A DNA stretch of 7,310 nucleotides from positions 1-7,310 of the forward strand of contig JAEZJL010000304.1 in NCBI GenBank assembly GCA_023415815.1. The letters are read 5' to 3'. The stretch is from Bacillota bacterium. Lineage in GTDB: Bacteria > Bacillota > Clostridia > Acetivibrionales > DTU013. Every line of letters starts with the position of its first letter. The stretch's first letter is position 1. Positions 1-6,809 of the stretch are shown one piece after another. The notes under the pieces were generated by a model. That model did no database searches, was not told the DNA's origin, and saw nothing but the letters and a program-made list of their open reading frames with translations. The position numbers and the translations under genes are program-made.

Positions 1-2864
1 GTATAGACGTGATCAGGTCGGTAACCGGGGACGGTTACGGGCATACGATCGTGCAGTTCAAAATGTCCGCCGACGTCAACACCTCCATCATCGACGTCCA
101 GAAAGCCATCGACGGGATACTCGGCAAGCTTCCGGAGGACGCCACGACGCCGGTCATCAAGAAAATCGACCTGAACGCGGAGCCCATACTGACCCTTGCA
201 ATTTCCGGAGGAAGCTCCTACGAAGAGCTTTACAGCAAAGCGGACAAATTGAAGAAATCCCTCGAGAATCTGAGCGGTGTCGGCAATGTTACCATCACGG
301 GCGCCCAGGAAAAACAATTGAGCATCGCCCTGGACAAGTCAAAAATGGAATATTACGAAATAGACCCGGGCACGGTGCTGTCGATTCTGAAGGCCGAAAA
401 TATCAACATTCCCGCCGGGACCCTGAAGGAGGAGACCAGGAGCAGGATTGTGAGGGTCGCTGCCGAATTCACAAGCATCGAGCAGGTAAAGGACCTGAGG
501 ATTCCTGTCCGCGGCGGCCAGGTCAGGCTGGCGGATATTTCGGATATCGAGCTGAAATATCCCGACGACACGACGCTGGTCCGGCTGGATGGAGTATCCT
601 CCATAGGCATAGAGATTCAGAAGCAGAGCGACGCAAACATCGTTGAGACCACGAACCTGGTCAAATCCCGGATTGACAGGTTCAGGGAGTCGGAGGGCGG
701 CGATGTAAATATAATCATAGCCGAGGACTCTACATACTTCATCAATTCATCGCTGAGCGAGACCACGAGGAATATCCTTGAAGGGATATTTACCACCGCT
801 ATCATCCTGATGCTTTTCCTCAGAAGGTGGAGATCCTCGCTGATTGTTCTCGTAGCTATTCCCACATCCATTATATCGACATTCTTCATGATGTACATGT
901 TCAAGTTCACCTTTAATATCGTCTCCCTGCTTGGAGTGGCCATGTGCGTGGGTATCCTGGTGGACGACTCCATTGTCGTCCTGGAGAATATCGACAGGCA
1001 TATCAGTATGGGCAAGACGCCGAAGAAGGCCGCGGTGGAAGGACGGCGGGAGATAGGCCTGGCGGCCGTTGCGATAACCCTTTGCGACGTCGTGGTATTT
1101 GCGCCTGTGGCATTTATGACCGATCTTGTAGGCCAGTTCCTCAAGGAGTTCGGCCTGACGGTGGTGTTTGCCACGCTGTTTTCGCTTCTGATCTCCTTTA
1201 CGCTGACGCCCATGCTTGCGGCTTATCTGCACAAAAAGGAGGAAAAGTCCGGCCCCGAAAAGAAGCCCGGACGCTTTTCAAAGCTGTTTGAGAGGATTGT
1301 CGTCCATAGATACCAGAGGCTGCTGAAGTGGTCGCTTTCCAACCGGTGGAAGATAATAATCATTGTGGTTGCGGGAATAGCCGTCAGCGTGTCTATGATA
1401 CCCCTGGGCGTTATCCAGGCTGAATTTCTGCCCGGAATCGACCAGGGCAAGCTGACAATCGATATGAATCTGACGCCGTGGTCGACCTTGAAGCAGGCCG
1501 ACGAAAAGGCAAGGGAAGTCGAAAACCACCTGAAAGCCATGCCGGCGGTAAAGGATTACCTGACGGTGGTAGGGAGCGATAACAATCCGGCGATCGCCAA
1601 AATAACAGTCAGGCTGAAGGACAAAAACCAGAGGGATAAGTCACAAACCGCTCTGGCCGCTGAAATCAGGGAATGGAGCCGGAGCGTGACCGGCGTTGAA
1701 TTATCGGTCACCGAAAGCAGCATCATCGACAGGACTTCGATTGACAGTACTAAGAAAATCGCCATAAATATCACCGGACCGGACCAGATCGTACTTGAGC
1801 AATTGGCAAGTGAGGTCGAAAAGGCGGTCAAGTCCGTACCGGGTACGGTGGACGTCTCAAATTCCATCAGCGCCCGCAAGCCCGACATCAGCGTGGTGGT
1901 CGACAAGCTCGCAGCCGCCGGCTACGGCATTACCTCGTATAATGCCGCCGCCGCTTTGAGAGTAGCCATAGAAGGCGCCGACGCAGGAGTTTTCCGGACC
2001 GACGGAAACGAATACGACATCAACCTGCACTATAAAAAGGATCAGTTAAAAACCACTGAGGATATCAGCTCGCTCAGGCTTACCACATCTTCCGGGACGC
2101 CCCTGGAGCTCGGCAGGATCGCAAAGATTACAAATTCCGACAGCCCGAGGGAAATAACAAGAAAGGACAGGCAGCAGCTTGTGACGATAGCCGCCAATGT
2201 CCAGGGCAGGGTGCAGGGCGGAGTCAGCAAGGACATAGAGGCGAAGCTTCAAAATCTCAGAATGCCTTACGGATACAACATCCAGTACGGCGGGGACCAG
2301 GAGATGATGAACACCTCCTTCGACGCGCTGATAAAGGCCCTGATTGCTTCGGTCATACTGGTTTACATGATACTGGTGGTGCTTTATGAATCCTACCTGA
2401 CGCCCGTCATCAGGATGCTCTCGCTTCCGTGCGGCATCATCGGCGCGCTGCTTATGATGGCCATCTTCGGTAAAGCGCTGAATATAATGTCGCTGATTGG
2501 AATCATCATGCTTGACGGTATCGCCTCAAAGAACGGGACGCTGCTTATCGATTACACGAATACCCTCATGAAAAGGGGGCTGCCGCTGAGAGAGGCCCTG
2601 ATAGAGGCGGGCACGACAAGGATAAGGCCGATTATAATGACCTCCGTCACCATGATGTTCGGGATGCTGCCGACGGCGCTGTCCCTGGGAGACGGAAGCG
2701 AACTGAAATCAGGCATGGCGCTGATTCTGATAGGAGGCCTCGCCGCCTCCACTCTTCTGTCGCCGATTCTGATACCGGTGGTTTATACGCTTATAGACGA
2801 CTTGAAAACAAAAATCTCGCGCAAAAAACGCGCTGCCAGAGAATCTATGGAGGTAAAAATATGA
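1..2864 (+). CDS. RND-family (HAE-type) multidrug efflux transporter, 5'-truncated by the window edge
   Basis: Inner-membrane proton/substrate antiporter of the AcrB/MdtB/SwrC type, which exports drugs or amphiphiles. The frame is open to the left edge (codons ATA GAC precede the GTG at 9), and the protein begins inside the first porter domain, so TM1 and roughly 60-85 residues lie outside; the GTG at 9 is not the true start. Counting from that GTG, the first large extracytoplasmic loop runs to about residue 250, TM2-TM6 span about 255-405, TM7 about 447-468, the second large loop about 470-770, and TM8-TM12 about 772-930. Key proton-relay residues are present: the Asp pair D319/D320 in TM4 (VGILVDDSIVV, AcrB D407/D408), K841 in TM10 (SKNG, AcrB K940) and R871/T878 in TM11 (RIRPIIMTS, AcrB R971/T978). 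Loop sizes match the drug-exporting HAE class. It is the first gene in view of an operon with an adaptor and a MarR regulator; the 3' end overlaps the next gene by ATGA. Family call is firm; substrate is unknown. Confidence 0.96.
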   Translation, partial: IDVIRSVTGDGYGHTIVQFKMSADVNTSIIDVQKAIDGILGKLPEDATTPVIKKIDLNAEPILTLAISGGSSYEELYSKADKLKKSLENLSGVGNVTITGAQEKQLSIALDKSKMEYYEIDPGTVLSILKAENINIPAGTLKEETRSRIVRVAAEFTSIEQVKDLRIPVRGGQVRLADISDIELKYPDDTTLVRLDGVSSIGIEIQKQSDANIVETTNLVKSRIDRFRESEGGDVNIIIAEDSTYFINSSLSETTRNILEGIFTTAIILMLFLRRWRSSLIVLVAIPTSIISTFFMMYMFKFTFNIVSLLGVAMCVGILVDDSIVVLENIDRHISMGKTPKKAAVEGRREIGLAAVAITLCDVVVFAPVAFMTDLVGQFLKEFGLTVVFATLFSLLISFTLTPMLAAYLHKKEEKSGPEKKPGRFSKLFERIVVHRYQRLLKWSLSNRWKIIIIVVAGIAVSVSMIPLGVIQAEFLPGIDQGKLTIDMNLTPWSTLKQADEKAREVENHLKAMPAVKDYLTVVGSDNNPAIAKITVRLKDKNQRDKSQTALAAEIREWSRSVTGVELSVTESSIIDRTSIDSTKKIAINITGPDQIVLEQLASEVEKAVKSVPGTVDVSNSISARKPDISVVVDKLAAAGYGITSYNAAAALRVAIEGADAGVFRTDGNEYDINLHYKKDQLKTTEDISSLRLTTSSGTPLELGRIAKITNSDSPREITRKDRQQLVTIAANVQGRVQGGVSKDIEAKLQNLRMPYGYNIQYGGDQEMMNTSFDALIKALIASVILVYMILVVLYESYLTPVIRMLSLPCGIIGALLMMAIFGKALNIMSLIGIIMLDGIASKNGTLLIDYTNTLMKRGLPLREALIEAGTTRIRPIIMTSVTMMFGMLPTALSLGDGSELKSGMALILIGGLAASTLLSPILIPVVYTLIDDLKTKISRKKRAARESMEVKI
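2849..2854 (+). promoter_or_regulatory. Ribosome binding site of the adaptor gene
   Basis: GGAGGT lies 6 nt before the ATG at 2861, inside the last codons of the RND gene. With the ATGA overlap it indicates translational coupling of pump and adaptor and fixes the adaptor start. Confidence 0.85.
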
Positions 2865-4072
2865 CATGTGCAAAATCAAGGATAAGCCTGACGGCGGCTC
2901 TCCTGCTGGCGTCGGCAGTTCTTCTGTCGGGCTGCGCACCGGCCGTCGAGGCGGTGAAGGAAAAACCGGCGGTGAAGACAATGGAATTGAAAAAATCCTC
3001 ATTGACCGTTACGGTGGATTATCCGTCAAAGCTGCTATCCTCTGAGGAAATAAACGTATCCGCCAAAATTCCGGGCAGGGTGGCCGAGGTGTTTTTTGAT
3101 GTCGGCGACGAGGTCAAAGCCGGGGACATACTCTTCACACTGGAGGCCGAGGACAGCAAATCGCAGCTGAGGCAGACCGAAGCCGCGCTGTCGGGCACAA
3201 AGGAAAACGTCAAGCAGCAGCTGCTGGAGGCGGAGAAGGGACTGAACCAGGCGAAGCTTCAATATGACAATGCAAAAAGCCTGTATGAGAAAACAAAGGC
3301 TCTCTACGAGCAGGGTGGCGCTTCAAAGCAGGAGCTGGACAACCTGGAAACCTCGTATGAAAATTCAAAGCTGAATATGGAAACCGCGCAAAAGAACCTG
3401 GAGATAATAAAGGGAAGCGGCTCCGGGGGGCTGGCTACGGCTCAGACAAACCAGGCGCAGTCGGCGGTGGACGCGGCTGCGGCGCTGGTGGAGAATTCGG
3501 TGATACGCTCGCCCATCGGCGGGAAGGTTTCGGTATGCAATGTAAAAGCGGGGGAATTGACTTCAAGCGGCATGCTGGCATATACTGTAGTAAATTTCAC
3601 AAGTATGACCGCGGAGATAAACGTGCCGGACGAAGTCCAGCAGCGCCTGTCCAAAGGCCAGGTATTGAAGCTGAAGGTCGGCGTTTCGGAAGAAAAGACC
3701 CTGGACGGAGTTATTGATACGATTGCACCCGCGGCGGATTCAAGGACGGGCTTTTATACCGTTAAACTGCGGATGGATAACAAGGACGGGGCCTGCAAGC
3801 CGGGCATGTTTGCGAAAGCCATAGTGCCAAGCGGAAGCAGGGAGGGCGTCTTCACCGTCCCCGGAGGCGCGGTGGTTTCGGAAAACGGGATCGAATATTT
3901 GTATCTGGTTTCGGACGGAAGCGTAGTAAAAAAGATCATCAAGACCGGAGTGTCGACGGAGCAGGCAGTCGAGGTTCAAGGCGACCTGAAGGAAGGGGAC
4001 AGTATAATACTGGAGGGGCAGAGCTTTCTGGATGAAGGCGAAAAGGTCAATGTTGTCCAAGGAGGTATTTGA
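2861..4072 (+). CDS. RND efflux periplasmic adaptor / membrane fusion protein (HlyD/AcrA type), predicted lipoprotein
   Basis: Adaptor subunit that works with the upstream RND pump on the outer face of the cytoplasmic membrane. Of 403 residues, the first 25 form a lipoprotein signal peptide with a clear lipobox LLSGC (Cys25 lipidated). Then come the first lipoyl half (about 62-95, AKIPGRVAEVFFDVGDEVKAG), a long alpha-helical coiled-coil hairpin rich in Glu/Lys/Gln (about 97-210), the second lipoyl half (about 213-235, IRSPIGGKVSV), a beta-barrel domain (about 248-325, including KPGMFAKA) and a membrane-proximal domain (about 330-403). This is the AcrA/MexA order and usual length. The ATG overlaps the RND stop by 4 nt and has a strong Shine-Dalgarno. 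The gene order pump-then-adaptor is the reverse of the common adaptor-then-pump order. No TolC-like channel gene is in view, and a monoderm would not need one. Some family members feed ABC exporters instead, but the neighbour makes the RND role very likely. Confidence 0.94.
   Translation: MTCAKSRISLTAALLLASAVLLSGCAPAVEAVKEKPAVKTMELKKSSLTVTVDYPSKLLSSEEINVSAKIPGRVAEVFFDVGDEVKAGDILFTLEAEDSKSQLRQTEAALSGTKENVKQQLLEAEKGLNQAKLQYDNAKSLYEKTKALYEQGGASKQELDNLETSYENSKLNMETAQKNLEIIKGSGSGGLATAQTNQAQSAVDAAAALVENSVIRSPIGGKVSVCNVKAGELTSSGMLAYTVVNFTSMTAEINVPDEVQQRLSKGQVLKLKVGVSEEKTLDGVIDTIAPAADSRTGFYTVKLRMDNKDGACKPGMFAKAIVPSGSREGVFTVPGGAVVSENGIEYLYLVSDGSVVKKIIKTGVSTEQAVEVQGDLKEGDSIILEGQSFLDEGEKVNVVQGGI
4059..4065 (+). 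promoter_or_regulatory. Ribosome binding site that decides the MarR start
   Basis: AAGGAGG ends 6 nt before the ATG at 4072 but only 3 nt before the in-frame TTG at 4069. The spacing supports ATG 4072 as the start. The site lies in the last codons of the adaptor gene. Confidence 0.8.
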
Positions 4073-4542
4073 TGAGCTTACAGCAGCCAAAGGAAGTAAA
4101 GGTGCAGGATTTCATCGAGTTTTATCACTTCTATAACAGTTTTGTCCAATTTATTCTTAAAGAGCTGGACGACGGTGTTCCGAAGGTGTACTTCGCCATT
4201 TTGCTGGTGCTTGAGAAATACGGGCCCCTGCCGATTTCGCATATAGGAGACAAGCTCCACATTACAAAGTCCAATATGACTCCCCTGATCGACGGAATGG
4301 AGGAAAAGGGCTTCATAACGAGGAAAGCGTCCCCGAATGACCGCAGAATCATCAATATTGTAGAAGCGGAAGAGGGGGCAAGGTATATTGCCGACTCCCT
4401 GGCAAAGCTCAATGAGCTGCTGATCAATAAGGATACCACCATAACGTACGATGAGGCGTTGAAAGCTCTTGATGCCGTAAACATATTGCTGGATCTGGGC
4501 AAAAGGATATTGAAGGCAAGCGGCCTGGAAGGTCCGGCGTAA
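4072..4542 (+). CDS. MarR-family transcriptional regulator
   Basis: Winged-helix regulator of 156 residues, typical MarR length; members bind DNA as dimers and usually release it on binding a small phenolic or drug-like ligand. Visible parts are N-terminal dimerisation helices (about 10-50), the helix-turn-helix (about 54-79: ISHIGDKLHITKSNMTPLI, then MEEKGFI) and the beta-wing with the family's DRR motif (SPNDRRIINI, D90-R91-R92), then C-terminal dimerisation helices (about 100-150). The stop of the adaptor gene overlaps this ATG by one base (TGATG), so the gene is co-translated with the pump. Being last in its own target operon suggests autoregulated repression of the efflux genes, a common arrangement, but the operator would lie upstream of the operon, outside the window. 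The regulated target is inference; the family is clear. Confidence 0.93.
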   Translation: MSLQQPKEVKVQDFIEFYHFYNSFVQFILKELDDGVPKVYFAILLVLEKYGPLPISHIGDKLHITKSNMTPLIDGMEEKGFITRKASPNDRRIINIVEAEEGARYIADSLAKLNELLINKDTTITYDEALKALDAVNILLDLGKRILKASGLEGPA

Positions 4543-4558
4543 AATAAAAGTCCGGTTC

Positions 4559-4639
4559 ATGTGCCATATTTGTTTTTGCGATAAAAAATGCTCCGGATTT
4601 TCCGAAGCATTTTTCATTGGCAACCGCTTTGTGGCACAT
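4559..4639. repeat. 8-bp inverted repeat bracketing the terminator
   Basis: ATGTGCCA (4559-4566) and its exact reverse complement TGGCACAT (4632-4639) flank the terminator hairpin. They could close an outer stem around it, giving a nested structure. Eight bases could also match by chance, so function is uncertain. Confidence 0.4.
4584..4614. terminator. Bidirectional intrinsic terminator between the converging operons
   Basis: AAAAATGCT-C-CGGA (4584-4597), a TTT loop, then TCCG-A-AGCATTTTT (4601-4614) form a stem of 13 pairs with one C/A mismatch. The plus strand ends in TTTTT and the minus strand in TTTTTT, so it can end both the efflux operon (stop at 4542) and the minus-strand secreted-protein gene (stop at 4678). 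No gene lies in 4543-4677. Confidence 0.85.
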
Positions 4640-4677
4640 AAAAAATCGGGGGATATACAGGGGGGCAGCTCCCTTTT

Positions 4678-5283
4678 TTAGTCCTTTACGTCTTCCAATA
4701 TCTGCTGCTTAACCGGGAGGAGCTCCTTCTGCTTGCTGATGATCTGCTTTTTGAGGTCGATAATGCTGTTCAATGCGGCGGAAGCCTTTGCTTCATCCTT
4801 TGATTTTACGGCCGCCCTGAAATCGGTCCACTCGCTCTTCTTTTCCGTCCTCAGGCCGGAGATACCGGTGCGCAGGTCTTTTGCCTGTGTGCGGAGCGGC
4901 TCGATCTCAGCCTTCAAATCGGTGAGAACCTTTTTGGCTTCATCCCTGTCCTTGCCCTTGAGCTCTTCCTTGAGGCTGTTCCATTCCGTTTTTATCGATT
5001 GATTTGTTTCCTTTATCTGAGTCCAGAGACCCTTGCATTCGACTCTCAGCTTGTTCAGCTCGGCCAGCAGGTCTGTAAACTTACCCTTAAAGCTTTTCAC
5101 ATCCGATTTGAGGACGGTGTCATCCTTTGTCTCGGCAGCCGATACTGTAAGATCCGAAAGAGTGTCCTCAGCTATGCTCCTTTCGATAGCTTGCTCCGCA
5201 GAGGTAGATTCCGCTGCGAATGCCGGTAAGGAAAAAGAAAATATGACCGCGGTGACGGCGATCAGGGTGATGATTTTTTTCAT
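4678..5283 (-). CDS. Secreted Lys/Glu-rich coiled-coil protein of unknown function
   Basis: A 201-residue protein not recognised as a named family. Residues 1-23 are a Sec signal peptide (KK at the start, hydrophobic core, PAFA cleavage signal before AES), with no lipobox, so the mature protein is probably released or wall-associated. The rest is almost entirely helical and charged, with heptad-like Leu/Ile spacing. It has one Cys (C83) and three Trp (W87, W101, W152). Two segments look like copies: EWNSLKEELKGKD near 100-112 and EWTDFRAAVKSKD near 151-163, about 51 residues apart, each followed by an Ala/Leu-rich helix. It starts at ATG 5283 with AAGGAGA 7 nt upstream. It lies 110 bp downstream of the kinase gene on the same strand, with its own regulatory features between. 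A role like the small helical envelope proteins CpxP/Spy beside stress-sensing systems is possible, but the LTxxQ motifs are absent, so this is only analogy. Confidence 0.88.
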   Translation of the reverse strand: MKKIITLIAVTAVIFSFSLPAFAAESTSAEQAIERSIAEDTLSDLTVSAAETKDDTVLKSDVKSFKGKFTDLLAELNKLRVECKGLWTQIKETNQSIKTEWNSLKEELKGKDRDEAKKVLTDLKAEIEPLRTQAKDLRTGISGLRTEKKSEWTDFRAAVKSKDEAKASAALNSIIDLKKQIISKQKELLPVKQQILEDVKD

Positions 5284-5290
5284 GGAAACA

Positions 5291-5297
5291 TCTCCTT
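5291..5297 (-). promoter_or_regulatory. Ribosome binding site of the secreted-protein gene
   Basis: Read on the minus strand, AAGGAGA stands 7 nt before ATG 5283. Its AAGG part is the end of one arm of a perfect inverted repeat, so access to it may be controlled by RNA folding. Confidence 0.8.
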
Positions 5298-5333
5298 TAT
5301 AATATTTGTTGCCCTACGCTTATATTATAAAGG
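5294..5333. repeat. Perfect 12-bp inverted repeat in the leader of the secreted-protein gene
   Basis: CCTTTATAATAT (5294-5305) and ATATTATAAAGG (5322-5333) are exact reverse complements with a 16-nt spacer. In a minus-strand transcript beginning upstream of 5333, CCUUU would pair with AAAGG of the Shine-Dalgarno and mask it. Each arm also contains TATAAT on one strand or the other, so the symmetry could instead reflect promoter elements or an operator. Confidence 0.75.
5324..5329 (-). promoter_or_regulatory. Putative -10 box of the secreted-protein promoter
   Basis: Perfect TATAAT on the minus strand, 40 nt before the start codon. The position 17 nt upstream holds ATTATT, a poor -35; the nearest good TTGAAC is 23 nt away, too far. 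A strong -10 without a -35 fits an activator-dependent promoter. AT-richness makes a chance match possible. Confidence 0.45.
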
Positions 5334-5356
5334 CGGAGTTTATAGCAATAATGTTC

Positions 5357-5378
5357 AAATTGTGGAGATTCTGTGTAA
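5357..5378 (-). promoter_or_regulatory. Candidate response-regulator binding site (imperfect 11-bp direct repeat)
   Basis: On the plus strand AAATTGTGGAG (5357-5367) is followed directly by ATTCTGTGTAA (5368-5378), sharing 6 of 11 positions around a TGTG core. The 11-bp period is typical of OmpR/PhoB-family sites, and the element lies just upstream of the weak -35 position. The similarity is modest; this is a hypothesis. Confidence 0.3.
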
Positions 5379-5393
5379 ATTTCAGCGGAGGCC

Positions 5394-6722
5394 TTATATT
5401 ATCGGGAGCCTGATACGGAACTCGGCTCCGCCCTCCGCTGCGTTGGCCGCCTCGACGGTACCTCCGTGCTTTTCTATAATTGCTTTTGTAATGGCGAGGC
5501 CAAGGCCCGAGCCGCCCTTTTTGCCCTTGTAAAACCTTTCAAAGACCTTTTTGCTTTCATTTTCATCGAAGCCCTCGCCGTCGTCCCTTATGACTATTTC
5601 AAACTGCCTGCCGTCGTTTGAGGTGACGATGCTCACTTCGCTCCTGGCGTATCTCACACAGTTTCCCATGATATTGAGCAGCGCCTGGGTCATTTTGTCG
5701 CGGTCTGTCCTGAGGCTCGCATCCTTGTACAGCATGAGACTTATGGCGATATTGTCCCTGATGGAGAGCCCCTTCAGCTTTGCCGCGCTCTTTTCTATAA
5801 TATCGTTCATGCTCTCCGTTGAAAACCTGTAGAAGTCCTCCTGGGTTTCTATTTTCGAAAGGAATATCAATTCATCGACGATGCCCTTCAGCCTCTTGCT
5901 TTCCTCTACGATGACGTCGAGAGCTTCGCCGTTGTTTTCGAACACTCCGTCCTTTACGCCCTCGGCATAGCCCTGTATGGACATCAGGGGGGTTTTGAGC
6001 TCATGCGAGGCGTTCTGGAAGAACCTCTTCTGGGTGATGTCGTATTCCTTGAGCTCCGAAGCCATATTGTCAATCGTCCTGCCAAGCTCTTCAAGCTCGT
6101 CTCCGGTATGAATGCCGGCTTTCCCGTCAAAGTCCCGCTTCGATACTGCTTCGGCCCGTTCCTTCAGACGTATGATCGGCCTTGCGATGGATCTTGCCAC
6201 AAATGTGCCTGCGATCACGGCAATAACTGCCGTTATCAGCAGGGATACCGACAGGACTAAGAGCAGGCTCCCGATGAGCTTCCTGACAGGGCCCACGGGG
6301 TCGTAAAGTATGACCCAGCCGCGGAGACCCTGGAATACATTGCCCTTTGAAGGCAGGGCTGCCAGTATGTATTCCTCGCCTTCTGTCCGCAGCCTTGTCG
6401 TAAAAGTCCTTTTTGTTCCCGAAGAGAGCCTGTCGGAGACAGCGGGGAGGATTTGCAGGCGGAACTGCTCCGCCTCCTCGCTTTTCGGATACAGGACCTT
6501 CAGATTCTTTGAGACCAGTACAAAATTGCTTTCCAGGGAACCTACCAGGCCAAAGACCCGCCGCCTTATCTCCTGCCTTACGGCGGGACTTGTCACATCC
6601 TTGCCCTCGGCAATTTCCTCCGCAACGACGTCGGAAATCTTTCCGGCGTCCCTTATCAGCTGCAGCCTGGTCTGCCTTTCCGTATAGAAGCGCGCAAGCA
6701 GGCCGAATACGATGCCGACCAC
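5394..6722 (-). CDS. Membrane sensor histidine kinase (HAMP, HisKA, HATPase_c)
   Basis: Sensor of a two-component system, partner of the response regulator encoded just upstream. Counting from GTG 6722 (442 residues): end of TM1 (1-11), extracytoplasmic sensor region (about 12-148), TM2 (about 149-173), HAMP linker (about 174-226, with RPIIRLKERAEAVSKRDF), HisKA dimerisation/phosphoacceptor domain with H240 in FFQNASHELKTPLMSIQGY, then the ATPase domain: N box NIMGNCVRYA (about 350-359), G1 DDGEGFD (380-386), F box FERFYKG (394-400), G2 GGSGLGLAI (403-411). All catalytic boxes are intact. The listed start is only the first standard start codon: it cuts TM1 in half and has no Shine-Dalgarno. 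The frame stays open to 6809 and encodes the rest of TM1 (see separate entry). Sensor ligand is not predictable; an envelope signal is likely from the architecture. Confidence 0.93.
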   Translation of the reverse strand: MVGIVFGLLARFYTERQTRLQLIRDAGKISDVVAEEIAEGKDVTSPAVRQEIRRRVFGLVGSLESNFVLVSKNLKVLYPKSEEAEQFRLQILPAVSDRLSSGTKRTFTTRLRTEGEEYILAALPSKGNVFQGLRGWVILYDPVGPVRKLIGSLLLVLSVSLLITAVIAVIAGTFVARSIARPIIRLKERAEAVSKRDFDGKAGIHTGDELEELGRTIDNMASELKEYDITQKRFFQNASHELKTPLMSIQGYAEGVKDGVFENNGEALDVIVEESKRLKGIVDELIFLSKIETQEDFYRFSTESMNDIIEKSAAKLKGLSIRDNIAISLMLYKDASLRTDRDKMTQALLNIMGNCVRYARSEVSIVTSNDGRQFEIVIRDDGEGFDENESKKVFERFYKGKKGGSGLGLAITKAIIEKHGGTVEAANAAEGGAEFRIRLPII

Positions 6723-6809
6723 AAGCAGCGCCGAAATGATGATGCATATATATGAAGCTATTATTCTCGATGTAATTGAGCTTCTGACCTTCGCCGCCCC
6801 CTCAGCCGC
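6723..6809 (-). other. In-frame N-terminal extension of the kinase gene lacking a standard start codon
   Basis: Between a TAA at 6810-6812 and GTG 6722 the kinase frame reads AAEGAAKVRSSITSR, then IIASYICIIISALL joined to VVGIVFGLLARF. That is a basic N-terminus followed by a full hydrophobic TM1, exactly what the kinase lacks when started at the GTG. There is no ATG, GTG or TTG here. Candidates are ATT at 6774-6776 (AAGG about 10 nt upstream) or another non-standard codon; a sequence error that removed an ATG before KVRSS is equally possible. A start here would lie about 10-25 nt after the regulator's stop at 6802, a normal operon spacing. Confidence 0.7.

Noticed and set aside
9..11. GTG at 9 as the start of the RND gene
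   Set aside because: The frame is open to the left edge, and the protein would lack TM1 and the beginning of the porter domain; the gene is simply cut by the window.
617..1213. Open frame of 198 codons antisense to the RND gene
   Set aside because: Shadow of a strongly conserved coding sequence; no ribosome binding site and no recognisable domain.
4069..4071. TTG at 4069 as the start of the MarR gene
   Set aside because: It is only 3 nt from the Shine-Dalgarno and immediately followed by an ATG with better spacing.
4078..4623. Open frame of 181 codons antisense to the MarR gene
   Set aside because: It runs through the terminator hairpin and is antisense to a clear MarR protein; composition is not protein-like.
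4660..4679. G-run, CAGCT, CCC and T-run resembling a second plus-strand terminator
   Set aside because: Only 3-4 pairs can form, and the T-run overlaps the stop region of the minus-strand gene; the hairpin at 4584-4614 is far stronger.
6127..6747. Open frame of 206 codons overlapping the kinase gene in another frame on the same strand
   Set aside because: Low-complexity Arg/Gly/His-rich product; the kinase frame holds all conserved motifs. It is not evidence of a frameshift, since the kinase frame stays open across the whole stretch.
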